Of a stretch of 64,000 nt of DNA, positions 34,137 through 43,908 are shown one piece after another. How positions within the stretch are numbered: the first letter of the stretch is position 1; each line of letters begins with the position of its first letter. The notes below the pieces were generated by a model that saw nothing but the letters and a program-made list of their open reading frames with translations, did not search any database and was not told the origin of the DNA. The stretch spans positions 620,001 to 684,000 of the forward strand of contig NZ_JAGYPD010000001.1 of NCBI RefSeq assembly GCF_018343515.1, given 5' to 3'. The stretch is from Bacillus sp. FJAT-50079. GTDB lineage: Bacteria; Bacillota; Bacilli; Bacillales; Bacillaceae_C. The position numbers were made by a program, and so were the translations under genes.

Positions 34137-35927
34137 CTACTTAACAATCTCTGTTTCGATTAATTTAAATTCTGTTACATCGACAATGCCGCGATTGGAA
34201 ATACGTACTTCAGGAATGACAGGCAAAGCAATTAATGAGAAGGTCATAAAAGGCGCATGTAATGGGCAGCCGATTTCCTTCCATGCTTTTTCTAGCTGTT
34301 GAACCTCTTCCACGACCGTTTCTAAAGGCTGGTCTGACATAAGCCCTGCAATTGGCATACTTACTTTTGCTAGTACTTGTCCATTATCGACTACGATCAT
34401 TCCTCCGCCGATTTTTGCTAACTCATTCGCAGCATAGGCCATATCCTCTTGATTTGTCCCCATCACAAGCATATTGTGGCTATCATGGGCAACGGTTGAA
34501 GCGACAGCACCTTTCTTGAATTGAAAGCCATGGGCAAATCCAAGCGATATTTGCCCTGACGCATGATGGCGATCGATACATGCTAGTTGAATGATATCTT
34601 TTTCAATAGAGGGCTCGATTACGCCGTCGACAACTTGCAATGTCGCCACCATTTTTTCCGTTCGAGCACTATTTTCAATTACTTTAATGACGTTGACATC
34701 TGTTTCAGCATTCTCACTCTTGCTTTTCAGTGAAAAATCAGCAGCTGTTAAAGCTGATTTCAAATGAATGGAATTTCTAATATGCTCGGGATACGTAAAG
34801 CTTGGTAATACTTTTATAAGCTTGCCATGATCAAAAATGACTTCCCCGTCCGTAATCACGGTTGTCGGTTCCACTTGCTGGAGATCGTCGATTAATAAAA
34901 TATCAGCAAATTTTCCAGGTGCAATCGCCCCTAAATCTTGTTCCAAATGATAATAGCGTGCAACATTAATCGTCGCCATTTGAATCGCCGTTACTGGATT
35001 TACTCCCTCTTCAATTGCTCTGCGGACGACATGGTTTAAATGTCCCTTTTCAACGAGAGTTTGTGGATACACATCATCGGTAACTAAACTAATATTATCC
35101 GTATTCACTTTATCCTCTGTAACAACCTTAATAACTTCCTTTACATCATGCCATGCAGATCCTTCACGAATCATCAAATGCATCCCTAAGCGCAGCTTTT
35201 CAAGGCCTTGCTCCCTCGTGACTGTTTCATGGTCGGATGTTACACCAGATGCAATGTATGCCTGAAGCATCTGATCATCTTCTGGAGGAAAATGGCCCGT
35301 CACGGTTTTATTCGCCTTCATTGTTTCTGCAATTTCGCCAAGCATGAGCTCATCTCCGAAAACGACCCCTGGAAAATTCATTACTTCCCCAAGCCCTGCA
35401 ACGTTTTCCCATTGCAATCCTGTTTTGATCTCCTCTACACCTAATGCTGCACCCGCATCCTCAAAATCTGTCGTTGCCGGCACACAGGAAGGAATTGTTG
35501 TATATACTTTTAACGGGAGCTGCTGCCCTTCTTCATGCATGAGACGGACACCTTCCATCCCAAAAACATTGGCGATCTCATGTGGGTCCATAAAAATTCC
35601 CGTCGTCCCTTTTGCCATTGCCGCTTTAGCAAACTCTGTAACTGAAAGCATCGTGCTTTCGATATGCAAATGTCCATCAAGGAATCCAGGGGCAATATAT
35701 CGGTTGCTTGCATCAATGACTTTTGTCTTTTCACCGATTGTATGATCTGCCTTTCCAATATAGGCAACTCGCCCTTTACCAATTGCTACATCGATATTTT
35801 CAAGCAATTCTCCCGTTAACACATTCACTAACGTCCCATTTTGAATAACAAGATCCGCTTTCTCGATCCCTCTTGCGACCTTTGATAAATGCTGGCTTAC
35901 TTCATATAACTTTTTTCTTTTATTCAC
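34137..35927 (-). CDS. adeC: Adenine deaminase
   Basis: Amidohydrolase converting adenine to hypoxanthine and ammonia; 596 residues, the normal length. HLHIEST (metal site), DPHEIANVFG, VTDDVYPQT and the C-terminal VAHDSHNMLVMG and GGGMIVVDNG blocks are all present. It starts at GTG 35927 with GGGGAGGC six bases upstream. It lies 87 bp after an NCS2 purine permease that is under a guanine riboswitch, with a terminator hairpin between them, so it probably has its own or readthrough expression. Confidence 0.93.
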   Translation of the reverse strand: MNKRKKLYEVSQHLSKVARGIEKADLVIQNGTLVNVLTGELLENIDVAIGKGRVAYIGKADHTIGEKTKVIDASNRYIAPGFLDGHLHIESTMLSVTEFAKAAMAKGTTGIFMDPHEIANVFGMEGVRLMHEEGQQLPLKVYTTIPSCVPATTDFEDAGAALGVEEIKTGLQWENVAGLGEVMNFPGVVFGDELMLGEIAETMKANKTVTGHFPPEDDQMLQAYIASGVTSDHETVTREQGLEKLRLGMHLMIREGSAWHDVKEVIKVVTEDKVNTDNISLVTDDVYPQTLVEKGHLNHVVRRAIEEGVNPVTAIQMATINVARYYHLEQDLGAIAPGKFADILLIDDLQQVEPTTVITDGEVIFDHGKLIKVLPSFTYPEHIRNSIHLKSALTAADFSLKSKSENAETDVNVIKVIENSARTEKMVATLQVVDGVIEPSIEKDIIQLACIDRHHASGQISLGFAHGFQFKKGAVASTVAHDSHNMLVMGTNQEDMAYAANELAKIGGGMIVVDNGQVLAKVSMPIAGLMSDQPLETVVEEVQQLEKAWKEIGCPLHAPFMTFSLIALPVIPEVRISNRGIVDVTEFKLIETEIVK

Positions 35928-35950
35928 GAAAGTGCCTCCCCGCTAATTAT

Positions 35951-35989
35951 AAAAATGGGGAATGCCCATTTTAACGATGTGCATTCCCG
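35951..35989 (-). terminator. Terminator of the NCS2 permease gene
   Basis: GGGGAATGC/GCATTCCCG stem, then ATTTTTAT on the minus strand. Confidence 0.75.
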
Positions 35990-36014
35990 CTATTTCGATT
36001 TCTTAAACACCTAA

Positions 36015-37310
36015 TTATACAGCCCAACCAAGATAGGCAACGAAAATGACAAATAAAACATACATGACAGGATGTACTTCTTTATATTTTCCTTTAAATG
36101 CCATCAAGATTGGATATACGACAAAGCCGAGAGCAATACCTGTTGAAATACTATACGTTAACGGCATCGTAATCACTGTTAAGAACGCTGGAATTGAATT
36201 TTCAAGCTCGCCCCACTTAATGCCTGCTAACGCAGATGCCATTAATACACCTACAATAATCAATGCTGGCGCAGTGACTGATGGTGTTACAACACTAAGC
36301 AATGGTGAGAAGAAAAGCGCAACAACAAACAATCCCGCAGTTACAACAGAAGTAAATCCAGATCGACCACCAGCCGCAACCCCTGCAGATGATTCAACAA
36401 AAGATGTCGTTGTGGAAGTACCTAAAACTGCTCCAAGCATCGTAGCAATCGAATCTGCTGTTAAAGCTTTTCCTGCTCTAGGCAGTTTTCCGTCTTTGAT
36501 CAATCCAGCTTGTCTAGCAACTGCCACTAACGTACCTGCTGCATCAAAGAAGTTAACGAATAATAAAGTGAAAACAACAATTAATAAGTCCGGAGTAAAA
36601 ATGTCACCAATATGAGCAAATAGCTTACCAAATGTTGGTTCAAGACTTGGAATTGGCGCAACAATTTTATCAGGAAATGGTATTAATCCAAAAATCATCC
36701 CGACAACAGATGTAATAATCATTGCATAAAAGATTCCGCCTTTAAAGCCTCTTATCATGAAAAATGCTGTAACGATTAAACCAAAAATAGCAAGTAACGT
36801 ATTTGGCGCTGTCAGATTTCCTATACCTACAATTGTTGCTTCATTAGGCACGACAATTCCAACATTTTGAAAACCTAGAAAAGTAATGAACAAACCAATA
36901 CCTGCACCTACTGCAAGTTTTAATTGTTCAGGAATCGCGTTTATAATCGTTTCACGTACTTTTGTTAATGTTAAGATAAAGAAAATAACCCCTGAAATGA
37001 ACGTTCCTGCCAATGCTGTTTCCCAAGGAATTCCCATACCTAATACGACAGTAAAAGCGAAGAATGCGTTTATCCCCATACCAGGCGCTAACGCTAGCGG
37101 ATAATTCGCCCAAACTCCCATAATTAATGTACCTGCCGCTGACGCAAGTGCTGTCGCTACGAATACTGCACCCTCATCCATTCCCGCTGCAGTTAAAATA
37201 GAAGTATTCACAAATAAAATATAGGCCATTGCTAGGAAAGTCGTTAAACCCGCAACCGATTCTTGACGGTAATTCGTATTTAACTCCTTAAAATTGAAAT
37301 AACGTTGCAT
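36015..37310 (-). CDS. NCS2-family guanine/hypoxanthine permease (PbuG/PbuO-like)
   Basis: 431 residues, about 12-14 membrane segments. AzgA-type features: NYRQESVAGLTTFLAMAYI at the N-terminus, GMGINAFFAF, VNFFDAAGTL and the TSTTTSFVESSAGVAAGGRSG loop. It carries purine bases in symport with protons. A guanine-type riboswitch lies in its leader, which supports hypoxanthine and guanine as substrates. Confidence 0.9.
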   Translation of the reverse strand: MQRYFNFKELNTNYRQESVAGLTTFLAMAYILFVNTSILTAAGMDEGAVFVATALASAAGTLIMGVWANYPLALAPGMGINAFFAFTVVLGMGIPWETALAGTFISGVIFFILTLTKVRETIINAIPEQLKLAVGAGIGLFITFLGFQNVGIVVPNEATIVGIGNLTAPNTLLAIFGLIVTAFFMIRGFKGGIFYAMIITSVVGMIFGLIPFPDKIVAPIPSLEPTFGKLFAHIGDIFTPDLLIVVFTLLFVNFFDAAGTLVAVARQAGLIKDGKLPRAGKALTADSIATMLGAVLGTSTTTSFVESSAGVAAGGRSGFTSVVTAGLFVVALFFSPLLSVVTPSVTAPALIIVGVLMASALAGIKWGELENSIPAFLTVITMPLTYSISTGIALGFVVYPILMAFKGKYKEVHPVMYVLFVIFVAYLGWAV

Positions 37311-37341
37311 TCCCTTTTCCTCCTAAAATTCAATTGAACAG

Positions 37342-37370
37342 AAAAAATCCTGGATATTATTCTACCCAGG
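37342..37370 (-). terminator. Riboswitch-controlled terminator
   Basis: CCTGG/CCAGG (extended by flanking A-T pairs) with an 11-13-base loop and six T on the minus strand, between the purine aptamer and the NCS2 permease. Confidence 0.85.
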
Positions 37371-37442
37371 TTATGACTCTACATCCAAACAACAAACAAA
37401 TGACATATATCGACAAAAATAGCCGTCATTTCTCTATTGTTC

Positions 37443-37515
37443 TTCATGTAGTCTGGTCATTTACGGTTACCAGGTAGAAACGCTTGAGCCCTATTCCCAA
37501 GCATATACATTCAAT
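37443..37515 (-). ncRNA. Purine riboswitch aptamer, guanine type
   Basis: On the minus strand the conserved words appear in order: P2 GCTTGGGAATAGGGCTCAAGC-like arm, the J2/3 GTTTCTACC, P3 with ACCGTAAATGACC, and GACTAC. The C in GACTA at the specificity position marks guanine/hypoxanthine binding; adenine types have U there. The loop-loop contact pair (TAGGGCT with CGTAAAT) is plausible. Confidence 0.92.
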
Positions 37516-37579
37516 AGAACTTTTTAATTTGTATTTTTACTCTATCATTTATAGCACAAAATACCTATCTTCGTCAACG

Positions 37580-37622
37580 AAAAACACGAATGTTAGTTAA
37601 ATATTTTTAATAAATGTTCGTG
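37580..37622 (-). terminator. Terminator of the flavoprotein gene
   Basis: CACGAA/TTCGTG at the base of a longer AT-rich stem, then TTTTTC on the minus strand. Confidence 0.6.
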
Positions 37623-37631
37623 ATTAGTCTA

Positions 37632-38750
37632 TTACTCGATTGCACCATTAATATCGTACTTGTCTAGATCGATATCCACCTCTTCACCAAGAGTCAGTTT
37701 GGCAAGCTGCATCCCTAAATAGGGACCAACTGTTAATCCAGATGCGCCAAGTCCATTCGCAAGATAAAGACCTTTATATCCCGGCACTTGACCAATGATT
37801 GGAAGGAAGTTCGGCGTAACAGGGCGAAAGCCAACACGTGCTTCAACAAAGGTCGCGTCTGCCAATCCTGGAGCAACAGTAAGTGCCTTATCGAATACTT
37901 CATGCAATCCTCCCACTGTTACACGGCGGTCAAAATTGGTATCATCTTCATGTGTTGCCCCAACGACGATGCGCCCATCCGCAAATGAAAGAATGTATTG
38001 ATTATTTGGCGGCATGACAACTGGCCACATCTCTGTTTTTTCTCCTTCAAGTTGAAGATGAGCAATTTGCGCCTTTTGACCACTTACTTGCAATTCAATT
38101 CCGAGTGGTGACAATAATTCAGCTGCCCATGCTCCGGCAGTTACGATTATGTGATCAGCTCTATATTGCTTATCGCCCACAAGAATTCCCATTGCGTGGT
38201 CACTCGTAAACATCAATTGAGCAGAGCCTTGAATGAATCGGGCTCCATGTTTTTTCGCCCCATTTATAAGCGATTGGCGCAATGCACGGCCATTTACACG
38301 TGCTCCACCTTGAACGAAAAGGGATTGATACTCTGCAGATAATGGAGGAAACAATGCTTTTGTCTCAGCTTCCGTTCGCTTTTCGATCGTCCCCATTTCA
38401 GGCGCCTCTTCACGTTTTTTCAACGCCAGCTCTTCCAATTCAATTAGCTTTTCATCATCCGTATGAAGACGAATCGCCCCAACCTTTTCATAGCCCGTTT
38501 CTCTTTCTCCATCTTCTTCAAGCTGATTGATAAGGGTTGGATAATAAGCTGCTCCACCTTTCGCCAGAGCATACCACGCTTTATTTCTTCGTTTCGTTAA
38601 CCACGGGCAAATGATACCAGCAGCAGCGTCCGTTGCTTGTCCAGGATCTTGACGGTCAATGATAGTTACTTCAGCCTTGCCCGATTTCGCTAGATGATAC
38701 GCGGTTGATGCCCCTAATATCCCTGCACCAATAACAATATATCGCTTCAT
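37632..38750 (-). CDS. FAD-dependent oxidoreductase, D-amino acid/glycine oxidase family
   Basis: About 372 residues. N-terminal FAD-binding GAGILGASTAYHLA (6-19) and IIDR; DAAAGIICPW follows; C-terminal GFRPVTPNFLPIIG and GLGASGLTVGPYLG are typical of the DAO family. Substrate unknown. Start 38750 is chosen because AAAGGATG lies seven bases upstream. Runs divergent from the SPFH gene. Confidence 0.83.
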   Translation of the reverse strand: MKRYIVIGAGILGASTAYHLAKSGKAEVTIIDRQDPGQATDAAAGIICPWLTKRRNKAWYALAKGGAAYYPTLINQLEEDGERETGYEKVGAIRLHTDDEKLIELEELALKKREEAPEMGTIEKRTEAETKALFPPLSAEYQSLFVQGGARVNGRALRQSLINGAKKHGARFIQGSAQLMFTSDHAMGILVGDKQYRADHIIVTAGAWAAELLSPLGIELQVSGQKAQIAHLQLEGEKTEMWPVVMPPNNQYILSFADGRIVVGATHEDDTNFDRRVTVGGLHEVFDKALTVAPGLADATFVEARVGFRPVTPNFLPIIGQVPGYKGLYLANGLGASGLTVGPYLGMQLAKLTLGEEVDIDLDKYDINGAIE

Positions 38751-38892
38751 AAACAAACATCCTTTATTTTTACGTTGGGAACCTTTACCCATTTCATCCG
38801 TATACAATACAGAAATGAGTATTTCGTTCATTTACAATTTATTCTATAATTATAGCATGAAAGATCGTAATTTTATGAAAGAGGGTGTAGCA

Positions 38893-39954
38893 ATGAGCTT
38901 TAAAAACTTTTTCAAAAAACAACTGTTAGATATTATCGAATGGGAAGATCCCTCAAATAATACATTGGTTTATAAATTCCCAATCGAAGATAATGAAATT
39001 CAAAATGGCGCCCAGTTAACCGTCCGTCCTGGTCAATTTGCGATATTTTTAAATGAAGGAAAAATCGCCGATGTTTTCGGAGAAGGAATGCATAGGCTTG
39101 AAACGAAGAATCTCCCGATTTTATCAGACTTAAAAGGTTGGGCATTCGGATTTAAGTCACCGTTCAAAGCGGATATTTATTTTGTAAATACGAAACATTT
39201 TCTCGATCAAAAATGGGGCACACAAAACCCGATTTGGATTAACGATCCGAAGTTTGAACAAGTAGAAGTAAGAGCATTTGGGACATTTGGCTTTCGGATT
39301 GAAGATCCTGTCATGTTTCTTAGCACGGTTAGCTCTACAAACAAAATTTACAAAGTCGATGATCTAAAAGGACAGCTAAAAGAATTTGTTTTAAGTGAGT
39401 TTTCAAATGTCGTCGCCAAGCAAGGGGTAACGATTGCTGAGCTATCACAAAATTACCGAGTAATGAACGAAGCGATGAAGCATGAGCTAGAGGATGAATT
39501 CAAAGCAATCGGCTTAGAAATTGTCGCTTTTACCGTCTCAAATATTTCCCTTCCAGCCGATTTAACGAAAATTTTAAAAGAGAGAACACGTATCAATATG
39601 ATGGGTGGTATGGATTCTTATAAAGATGTGCGTAAACTGGATGCATTAGAAAAAATGTCTGAAAACGAAGGTGCTGGCGGGGGAATGGCGCAAGCGGGAA
39701 TGGGGCTTGGCGCTGGGCTCGGGTTTGGACAACTGATTACCGATTCGCTCCAACCAAAGCAACAACAGCCGGTATCCGAGGAAAAGAAGGCCTGCGTCCA
39801 CTGTCAGCATATGATTGCAAAGGATGCCAAGTTCTGCAGCCATTGCGGGGAGAAAACAGAGCAAGCGTCTGCACAGAAATTTTGCACAGAATGCGGTCAC
39901 GCCAATCAACCTGACGCGAAATTTTGTGGCCAGTGCGGGACGAAAATCGAATGA
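38893..39954 (+). CDS. SPFH-domain protein with zinc ribbons (YdjI-like)
   Basis: 353 residues: an SPFH/stomatin-like core (about 1-240: IIEWEDPSN, VRPGQFAIFLNEGKI, ELSQNYRVMNEAMKHELEDEF), a Gly/Met-rich stretch GAGLGFGQ, and two zinc ribbons at the C-terminus (CVHC/CSHC and CTEC/CGQC). Similar Bacillus proteins (YdjI) act in membrane-microdomain or cell-envelope-stress sites. Start 38893 follows GAGGG. Its stop overlaps the next gene as ATGA, so the two are probably partners. Confidence 0.82.
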   Translation: MSFKNFFKKQLLDIIEWEDPSNNTLVYKFPIEDNEIQNGAQLTVRPGQFAIFLNEGKIADVFGEGMHRLETKNLPILSDLKGWAFGFKSPFKADIYFVNTKHFLDQKWGTQNPIWINDPKFEQVEVRAFGTFGFRIEDPVMFLSTVSSTNKIYKVDDLKGQLKEFVLSEFSNVVAKQGVTIAELSQNYRVMNEAMKHELEDEFKAIGLEIVAFTVSNISLPADLTKILKERTRINMMGGMDSYKDVRKLDALEKMSENEGAGGGMAQAGMGLGAGLGFGQLITDSLQPKQQQPVSEEKKACVHCQHMIAKDAKFCSHCGEKTEQASAQKFCTECGHANQPDAKFCGQCGTKIE

Positions 39955-40826
39955 ATAGAGGAAAATTTTTATTAAAAATAATGCTTTGCGCGCTCTTCAT
40001 TTTTCTCATCCAAGTCGATTTCACCTTTGCTGATGTCGGTAACGGGGTTTCTCATAATGAGGACCCATCTGGTGGGGGATCATTTGATTTTTCTGGAGAA
40101 GGCATTGATTTATGGTTCCTCTTTTATTTATTAAGGGAGCATCCTATTCTAGCAGTGATTGTCATTATCGCTTTCTTTTTAGTAAAAAAATTCAGGAAGC
40201 CGACAACAACGACAACCCGGCCGCAAAATCGATCGCGTCCTGCTTATCGACCTGTTGCAGCTAATCTGAGCAAATTAAAAGAAAAAGATCCGCTCTTCTC
40301 AGATGAATTATTTTTATCAAAAGTAAATAATATGTTTATCCAATTGCAGCAAGCATGGATGGATAAGCAATGGAATAGCATTCGCCCATTTGAAACAGAC
40401 CCATTATTTAATATGCATCATAAGCAATTGCAGTCATATATTGATCAGCAGCGAACGAATGTCGTTGAAAACATCGCCATTTTAGATTCGAAAATTGTTC
40501 GCTACGAAAATGACGGCGATCACGATGAAATTGATGTATACTTGCGAGTGCGCATAAACGATTATGTCATTGATGACCATACAAAAAAGGTGATTAAAGG
40601 AAATCCAAATCGAGACATTTATATGACCTACATTTGGACATTAATCCGAAAAGGCAATGTCGTCACTGAAGAAGAAAAAGAGCAATACGAAGTGACCCAA
40701 TGTCCGAACTGTGGAGCGAATGTAAGTATTAACGCATCCGGTCAATGTGAATATTGTGAAAGTGTCATTTCCAGCGGGGAATATAATTGGGTATTATCAA
40801 AAATCAAAATTGTGAGCCAAGAATAA
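39951..40826 (+). CDS. Tim44-like membrane protein with zinc ribbon
   Basis: About 291 residues: N-terminal signal/membrane helix, a Gly-rich outside loop (DPSGGGSFDFSG), a second membrane helix near 68-85, then a Tim44/calcium-binding-like domain (LFLSKVNNMFIQLQQAWMDKQWNSIRPF) and a C-terminal zinc ribbon CPNCGAN...CEYCES. Coupled to the SPFH gene by a 4-bp overlap. The pair resembles YdjH/YdjI-like envelope proteins; role is not established. Confidence 0.75.
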   Translation: MNRGKFLLKIMLCALFIFLIQVDFTFADVGNGVSHNEDPSGGGSFDFSGEGIDLWFLFYLLREHPILAVIVIIAFFLVKKFRKPTTTTTRPQNRSRPAYRPVAANLSKLKEKDPLFSDELFLSKVNNMFIQLQQAWMDKQWNSIRPFETDPLFNMHHKQLQSYIDQQRTNVVENIAILDSKIVRYENDGDHDEIDVYLRVRINDYVIDDHTKKVIKGNPNRDIYMTYIWTLIRKGNVVTEEEKEQYEVTQCPNCGANVSINASGQCEYCESVISSGEYNWVLSKIKIVSQE

Positions 40827-40827
40827 A

Positions 40828-40865
40828 GGAGCTGCCGAGAAAATTCTCGGTGGCTTTTTCATATT
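40828..40865 (+). terminator. Terminator of the SPFH pair
   Basis: GCCGAGAA/TTCTCGG stem within AGCT..., then GGCTTTTTC. Confidence 0.8.
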
Positions 40866-40992
40866 TTTTCTTTTCTAGTGAAAACTAATAAAGAAAAGCG
40901 CCAGTTAAGCGATGAAAAGGAGCCATATTGCTTATCATAAGTTTGTTAGCCAATGGGCGCTGAAGCTGGACAGTGAAAAGGAGCGAATGAAG

Positions 40993-41163
40993 ATGAGTCG
41001 TGGCAAAGGGTTTGACCATAAAAAGAAGGGACATCCAGGAAATTTCCCGAACAATAGCACCCCCGCAGAACGAAAAGATCATAGCCGTCAATATGAACAA
41101 GTGGAAGACATTGTGACACATGAGGCCTTTAAAAACCGCGTGAAAAATGATGAGATGCCGTAA
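40993..41163 (+). CDS. Small charged protein, unrecognised
   Basis: 56 residues from MSRGKGFDHKKKGHPGNF to KNDEMP; AAGGAG nine bases before ATG 40993. Rich in Lys, His, Asp and Asn, no membrane segment. Such small basic proteins are often conserved in Bacillus and some are made in sporulation; I cannot assign this one. Followed by a good hairpin. Confidence 0.55.
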   Translation: MSRGKGFDHKKKGHPGNFPNNSTPAERKDHSRQYEQVEDIVTHEAFKNRVKNDEMP

Positions 41164-41165
41164 CG

Positions 41166-41195
41166 AACAAGTCCCCCTTGAAGGTGGGACTTGTT
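41166..41195 (+). terminator. Terminator after the small charged protein
   Basis: AACAAGTCCC/GGGACTTGTT, ten-base loop; short TTGG tail. Confidence 0.65.
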
Positions 41196-41245
41196 GGTAT
41201 TGCAAGCAGGTTCCAAGAAAATAATAGGAAGAACGAATTTCTGGC

Positions 41246-42460
41246 TTATTCCAACTCGAGTTGTTTTGTTTCTTTACCTAGAATCACGACTGCAAAAACA
41301 CCAATTACGATAGACGCACAAAAAATACTAAAAACAATACCAATGTCGTAATTTGCTGCAACAAGAGTTCCGACTAATAGTGGCCCAAGCACTCCACCTA
41401 CACGGCCAACCGCAGCAGCCATACCTGCCCCCGTCCCCCGGATAACGGTTGGATATTGCTCTGGTGTATAGGCATATAGCGCTCCCCATGCCCCTAAATT
41501 GAAGAACGAAAGAAAGATACCAGAAATAAGCAATACCGCTGTTGTATCAGCATTCCCAAAAACGAGTGCACTAGCGGCTGTACCGAGCATATACGTAGCT
41601 AACACAAACTTGCGCCCCGCTCTTTCAATGATCCATGCTGCCGTAAAATAACCTGGTAGCTGGGCAAGGGTCATAATTAGCACATATTCAAAACTTTTGA
41701 TCATACTGAAGCCCTTCATCACCATTACACTTGGAAGCCAAAGAAACATACCATAATAAGAAAAAACAACTGTGAACCAGACAATCCATAACATAATCGT
41801 AGGTTTTGCATATTTTTTTGACCATACATCACGAATATTTTGTCCAATCGATTGGGTATTATTTTTCTTCGCAGTAAATTGTGGTGAATCAGGTAAATTG
41901 CGTCTTAAATAAATGGCATAGAATGCTGGTAACGCAGTAATAATGAGTGCTACTCTCCAACCATAAGAAGGAATGACGAAATATGAAATAAGAGCAGCGA
42001 TAAGCCAACCTAAAGCCCAGAAACTTTCCAAAAGAACAACGACTCGTCCGCGCTCTTTCACACCGACACTTTCAGAAACCAATGTTGATGCTACCGGAAG
42101 TTCTCCTCCAAGTCCTGCGCCAACGAAAAAGCGCAGAATCATAAAAGCGGCCAACGTAGTTGTAAATGCAGATAATCCACTCGCAACTGAAAATAACACT
42201 AATGTGATCATAAAAACATTTTTTCGACCAACTTTATCAGCGATTATGCCAAAAATAAGCGCACCAAATACCATTCCAATCGAATTTATACTGCCGATCC
42301 AGCCCATTTGTCCTGGTGTTAAGTTCCAATCAATCGCAAGCGCAGTAATAACAAATGAGAGAATGCCTACATCCATTGCATCAAACGCCCACCCAGTTCC
42401 AGCGATACCAAGCAATTTATTACGTGACAGAGAAACCTGTTTTTTTGTTGAAGTTACCAT
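41246..42460 (-). CDS. niaP: Niacin transporter, MFS
   Basis: 404 residues, 12 membrane helices. N-terminal WAFDAMDVGILSFVI, the MFS loop GIIADKVGRKN, GAGLGGELPVASTLVSE, LESFWALGWL and C-terminal GKETKQLELE follow Bacillus NiaP (YceI) nearly word for word from memory. It imports nicotinate or nicotinamide for NAD synthesis. GGAGGT lies before ATG. I see no NadR/NiaR site with certainty in the leader. Confidence 0.85.
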   Translation of the reverse strand: MVTSTKKQVSLSRNKLLGIAGTGWAFDAMDVGILSFVITALAIDWNLTPGQMGWIGSINSIGMVFGALIFGIIADKVGRKNVFMITLVLFSVASGLSAFTTTLAAFMILRFFVGAGLGGELPVASTLVSESVGVKERGRVVVLLESFWALGWLIAALISYFVIPSYGWRVALIITALPAFYAIYLRRNLPDSPQFTAKKNNTQSIGQNIRDVWSKKYAKPTIMLWIVWFTVVFSYYGMFLWLPSVMVMKGFSMIKSFEYVLIMTLAQLPGYFTAAWIIERAGRKFVLATYMLGTAASALVFGNADTTAVLLISGIFLSFFNLGAWGALYAYTPEQYPTVIRGTGAGMAAAVGRVGGVLGPLLVGTLVAANYDIGIVFSIFCASIVIGVFAVVILGKETKQLELE

Positions 42461-42664
42461 TTTTACCTCCGCTGTCTTTACATATGTTCTTTATATTATT
42501 TACAGATAACTATACACCTATAAAAATAGTATGACAATCTAAAATCTATATTTTAGTATCACCAATATTTCCAAAACCTTTCTAATCAATAGAAATAAAG
42601 AACAAGGTTTTAGAACTTTATTCTTGGTGTTAAAATGTAGGAAATGAGATAAAGGAGTCTTTAT

Positions 42665-43852
42665 ATGCTAAAGGAGAGACTGTATTATATTGATGCATAT
42701 TGTAAAACATTTACAACTCAAATCAAAAAAGAGGCACAGGATACAGAAGGTAATTGGTACGTTGTATTAGAGAATACTGCTTTTTACCCAACCGGTGGAG
42801 GTCAGCCACATGATATTGGGACGCTGAATGACATTCAAGTATTGAACGTGGAAGATGTCGAAGGTGAAATTCGCCATACGGTCGCGACAAAGCTTGGAGC
42901 TACGGACCAGGTAAAAGGTGTGATTAATTGGGAGCGGCGGTTCGATCACATGCAGCAGCATGCCGGTCAACATATTTTAACAGCCGCATTCGTTGAATTA
43001 TTTAAATTACATACTATCAGTTTTCACTTAGGTAAAGAGATCTGCACGATTGATTTAGACGCTGAAGATGTTTCCAGCGAGCAATTAGAAGCGGCGGAAC
43101 GTCTAGCGAATGAGATGATTTTAAAAAACCTGCCGATCGAAACAAAATGGGTGTCGTCAGATGAGCTTGATCAGTATTCATTACGCAAGGAACTAACCGT
43201 AACCGATGAAATCCGCCTCGTCATTGTTCCTGATTTCGACTACAACGGCTGTGGTGGCACACATCCAAGTTCAACCGGACAAGTGAACGCAATTAAAATT
43301 TTAGCAACTGAAAAACAAAGACGAAAAACCCGTGTGCATTTTGTATGCGGTGAACGCATTTTACGAGAACTTCATAAAAAAACAAATGTTTTGGCGGAAG
43401 CTTCACGCCAGTTAAGCGCACCTGAAGATCGTGTCAATGCTGCTATCGAAAAGCTACTAGAAGCGAATCACTCGCTTGAAAAATCATTGGGAGCAGCACA
43501 TGAATCCTTATTGTCCTATGAAGCAAATGAGCTACTGTTAAATCAAGAACAAGGCGCTGTCAAGGCGGCATTTGTCGGACGAACGGTTCAAGAGCTGCAA
43601 AAATTGGCCCGCTTTCTTGTAGCAAATAATGATGAAGTGATCGCATTACTTGTAGCTGAATCCGATGGGCGATTGCAATTCGTTGCCGGCTGTGGAGCAG
43701 CAGTTAAAACAAGCATGAAACAAGTAGCAACGGTTGCGCTTCAGGCTGTAAATGGAAAGGGCGGCGGAAACGACGCTTTCGTCCAAGGCGGCGGGGAGCG
43801 AACGATGTCTGGTGAAGAGTTATTGGAGATCATGGCGAAAAGTATACTTTAA
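42665..43852 (+). CDS. Alanyl-tRNA editing protein, AlaX-L type
   Basis: 395 residues. It corrects Ser- or Gly-charged tRNA(Ala). The editing zinc site is complete: H-A-G-Q-H (HxxxH) near 103-107 and C-G-G-T-H near 200-204. A C-terminal DHHA1 domain ends with GKGGGNDAFVQGGG. It is a long AlaX form similar to the C-terminal half of AlaRS. Alone on the plus strand, with a good terminator. Confidence 0.9.
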   Translation: MLKERLYYIDAYCKTFTTQIKKEAQDTEGNWYVVLENTAFYPTGGGQPHDIGTLNDIQVLNVEDVEGEIRHTVATKLGATDQVKGVINWERRFDHMQQHAGQHILTAAFVELFKLHTISFHLGKEICTIDLDAEDVSSEQLEAAERLANEMILKNLPIETKWVSSDELDQYSLRKELTVTDEIRLVIVPDFDYNGCGGTHPSSTGQVNAIKILATEKQRRKTRVHFVCGERILRELHKKTNVLAEASRQLSAPEDRVNAAIEKLLEANHSLEKSLGAAHESLLSYEANELLLNQEQGAVKAAFVGRTVQELQKLARFLVANNDEVIALLVAESDGRLQFVAGCGAAVKTSMKQVATVALQAVNGKGGGNDAFVQGGGERTMSGEELLEIMAKSIL

Positions 43853-43860
43853 TGAAATTA

Positions 43861-43890
43861 TAAGGGCTGCTCATATTCGAGCAGCCCTTA
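43861..43890 (+). terminator. Terminator of the alaX gene
   Basis: Perfect 12-bp stem TAAGGGCTGCTC and complement with a short loop; lies between convergent genes. Confidence 0.8.
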
Positions 43891-43908
43891 ACAGTTAACA
43901 TAAATTAT

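Noticed and set aside
36046-36615. 189-codon plus-strand frame opposite the NCS2 permease
   Set aside because: It lies antisense within a well-supported permease, and its Thr/Pro/Ala-rich content reflects the opposite strand. No ribosome site.
41973-42509. 178-codon plus-strand frame opposite niaP
   Set aside because: Antisense shadow of a clear MFS gene; no start signal.
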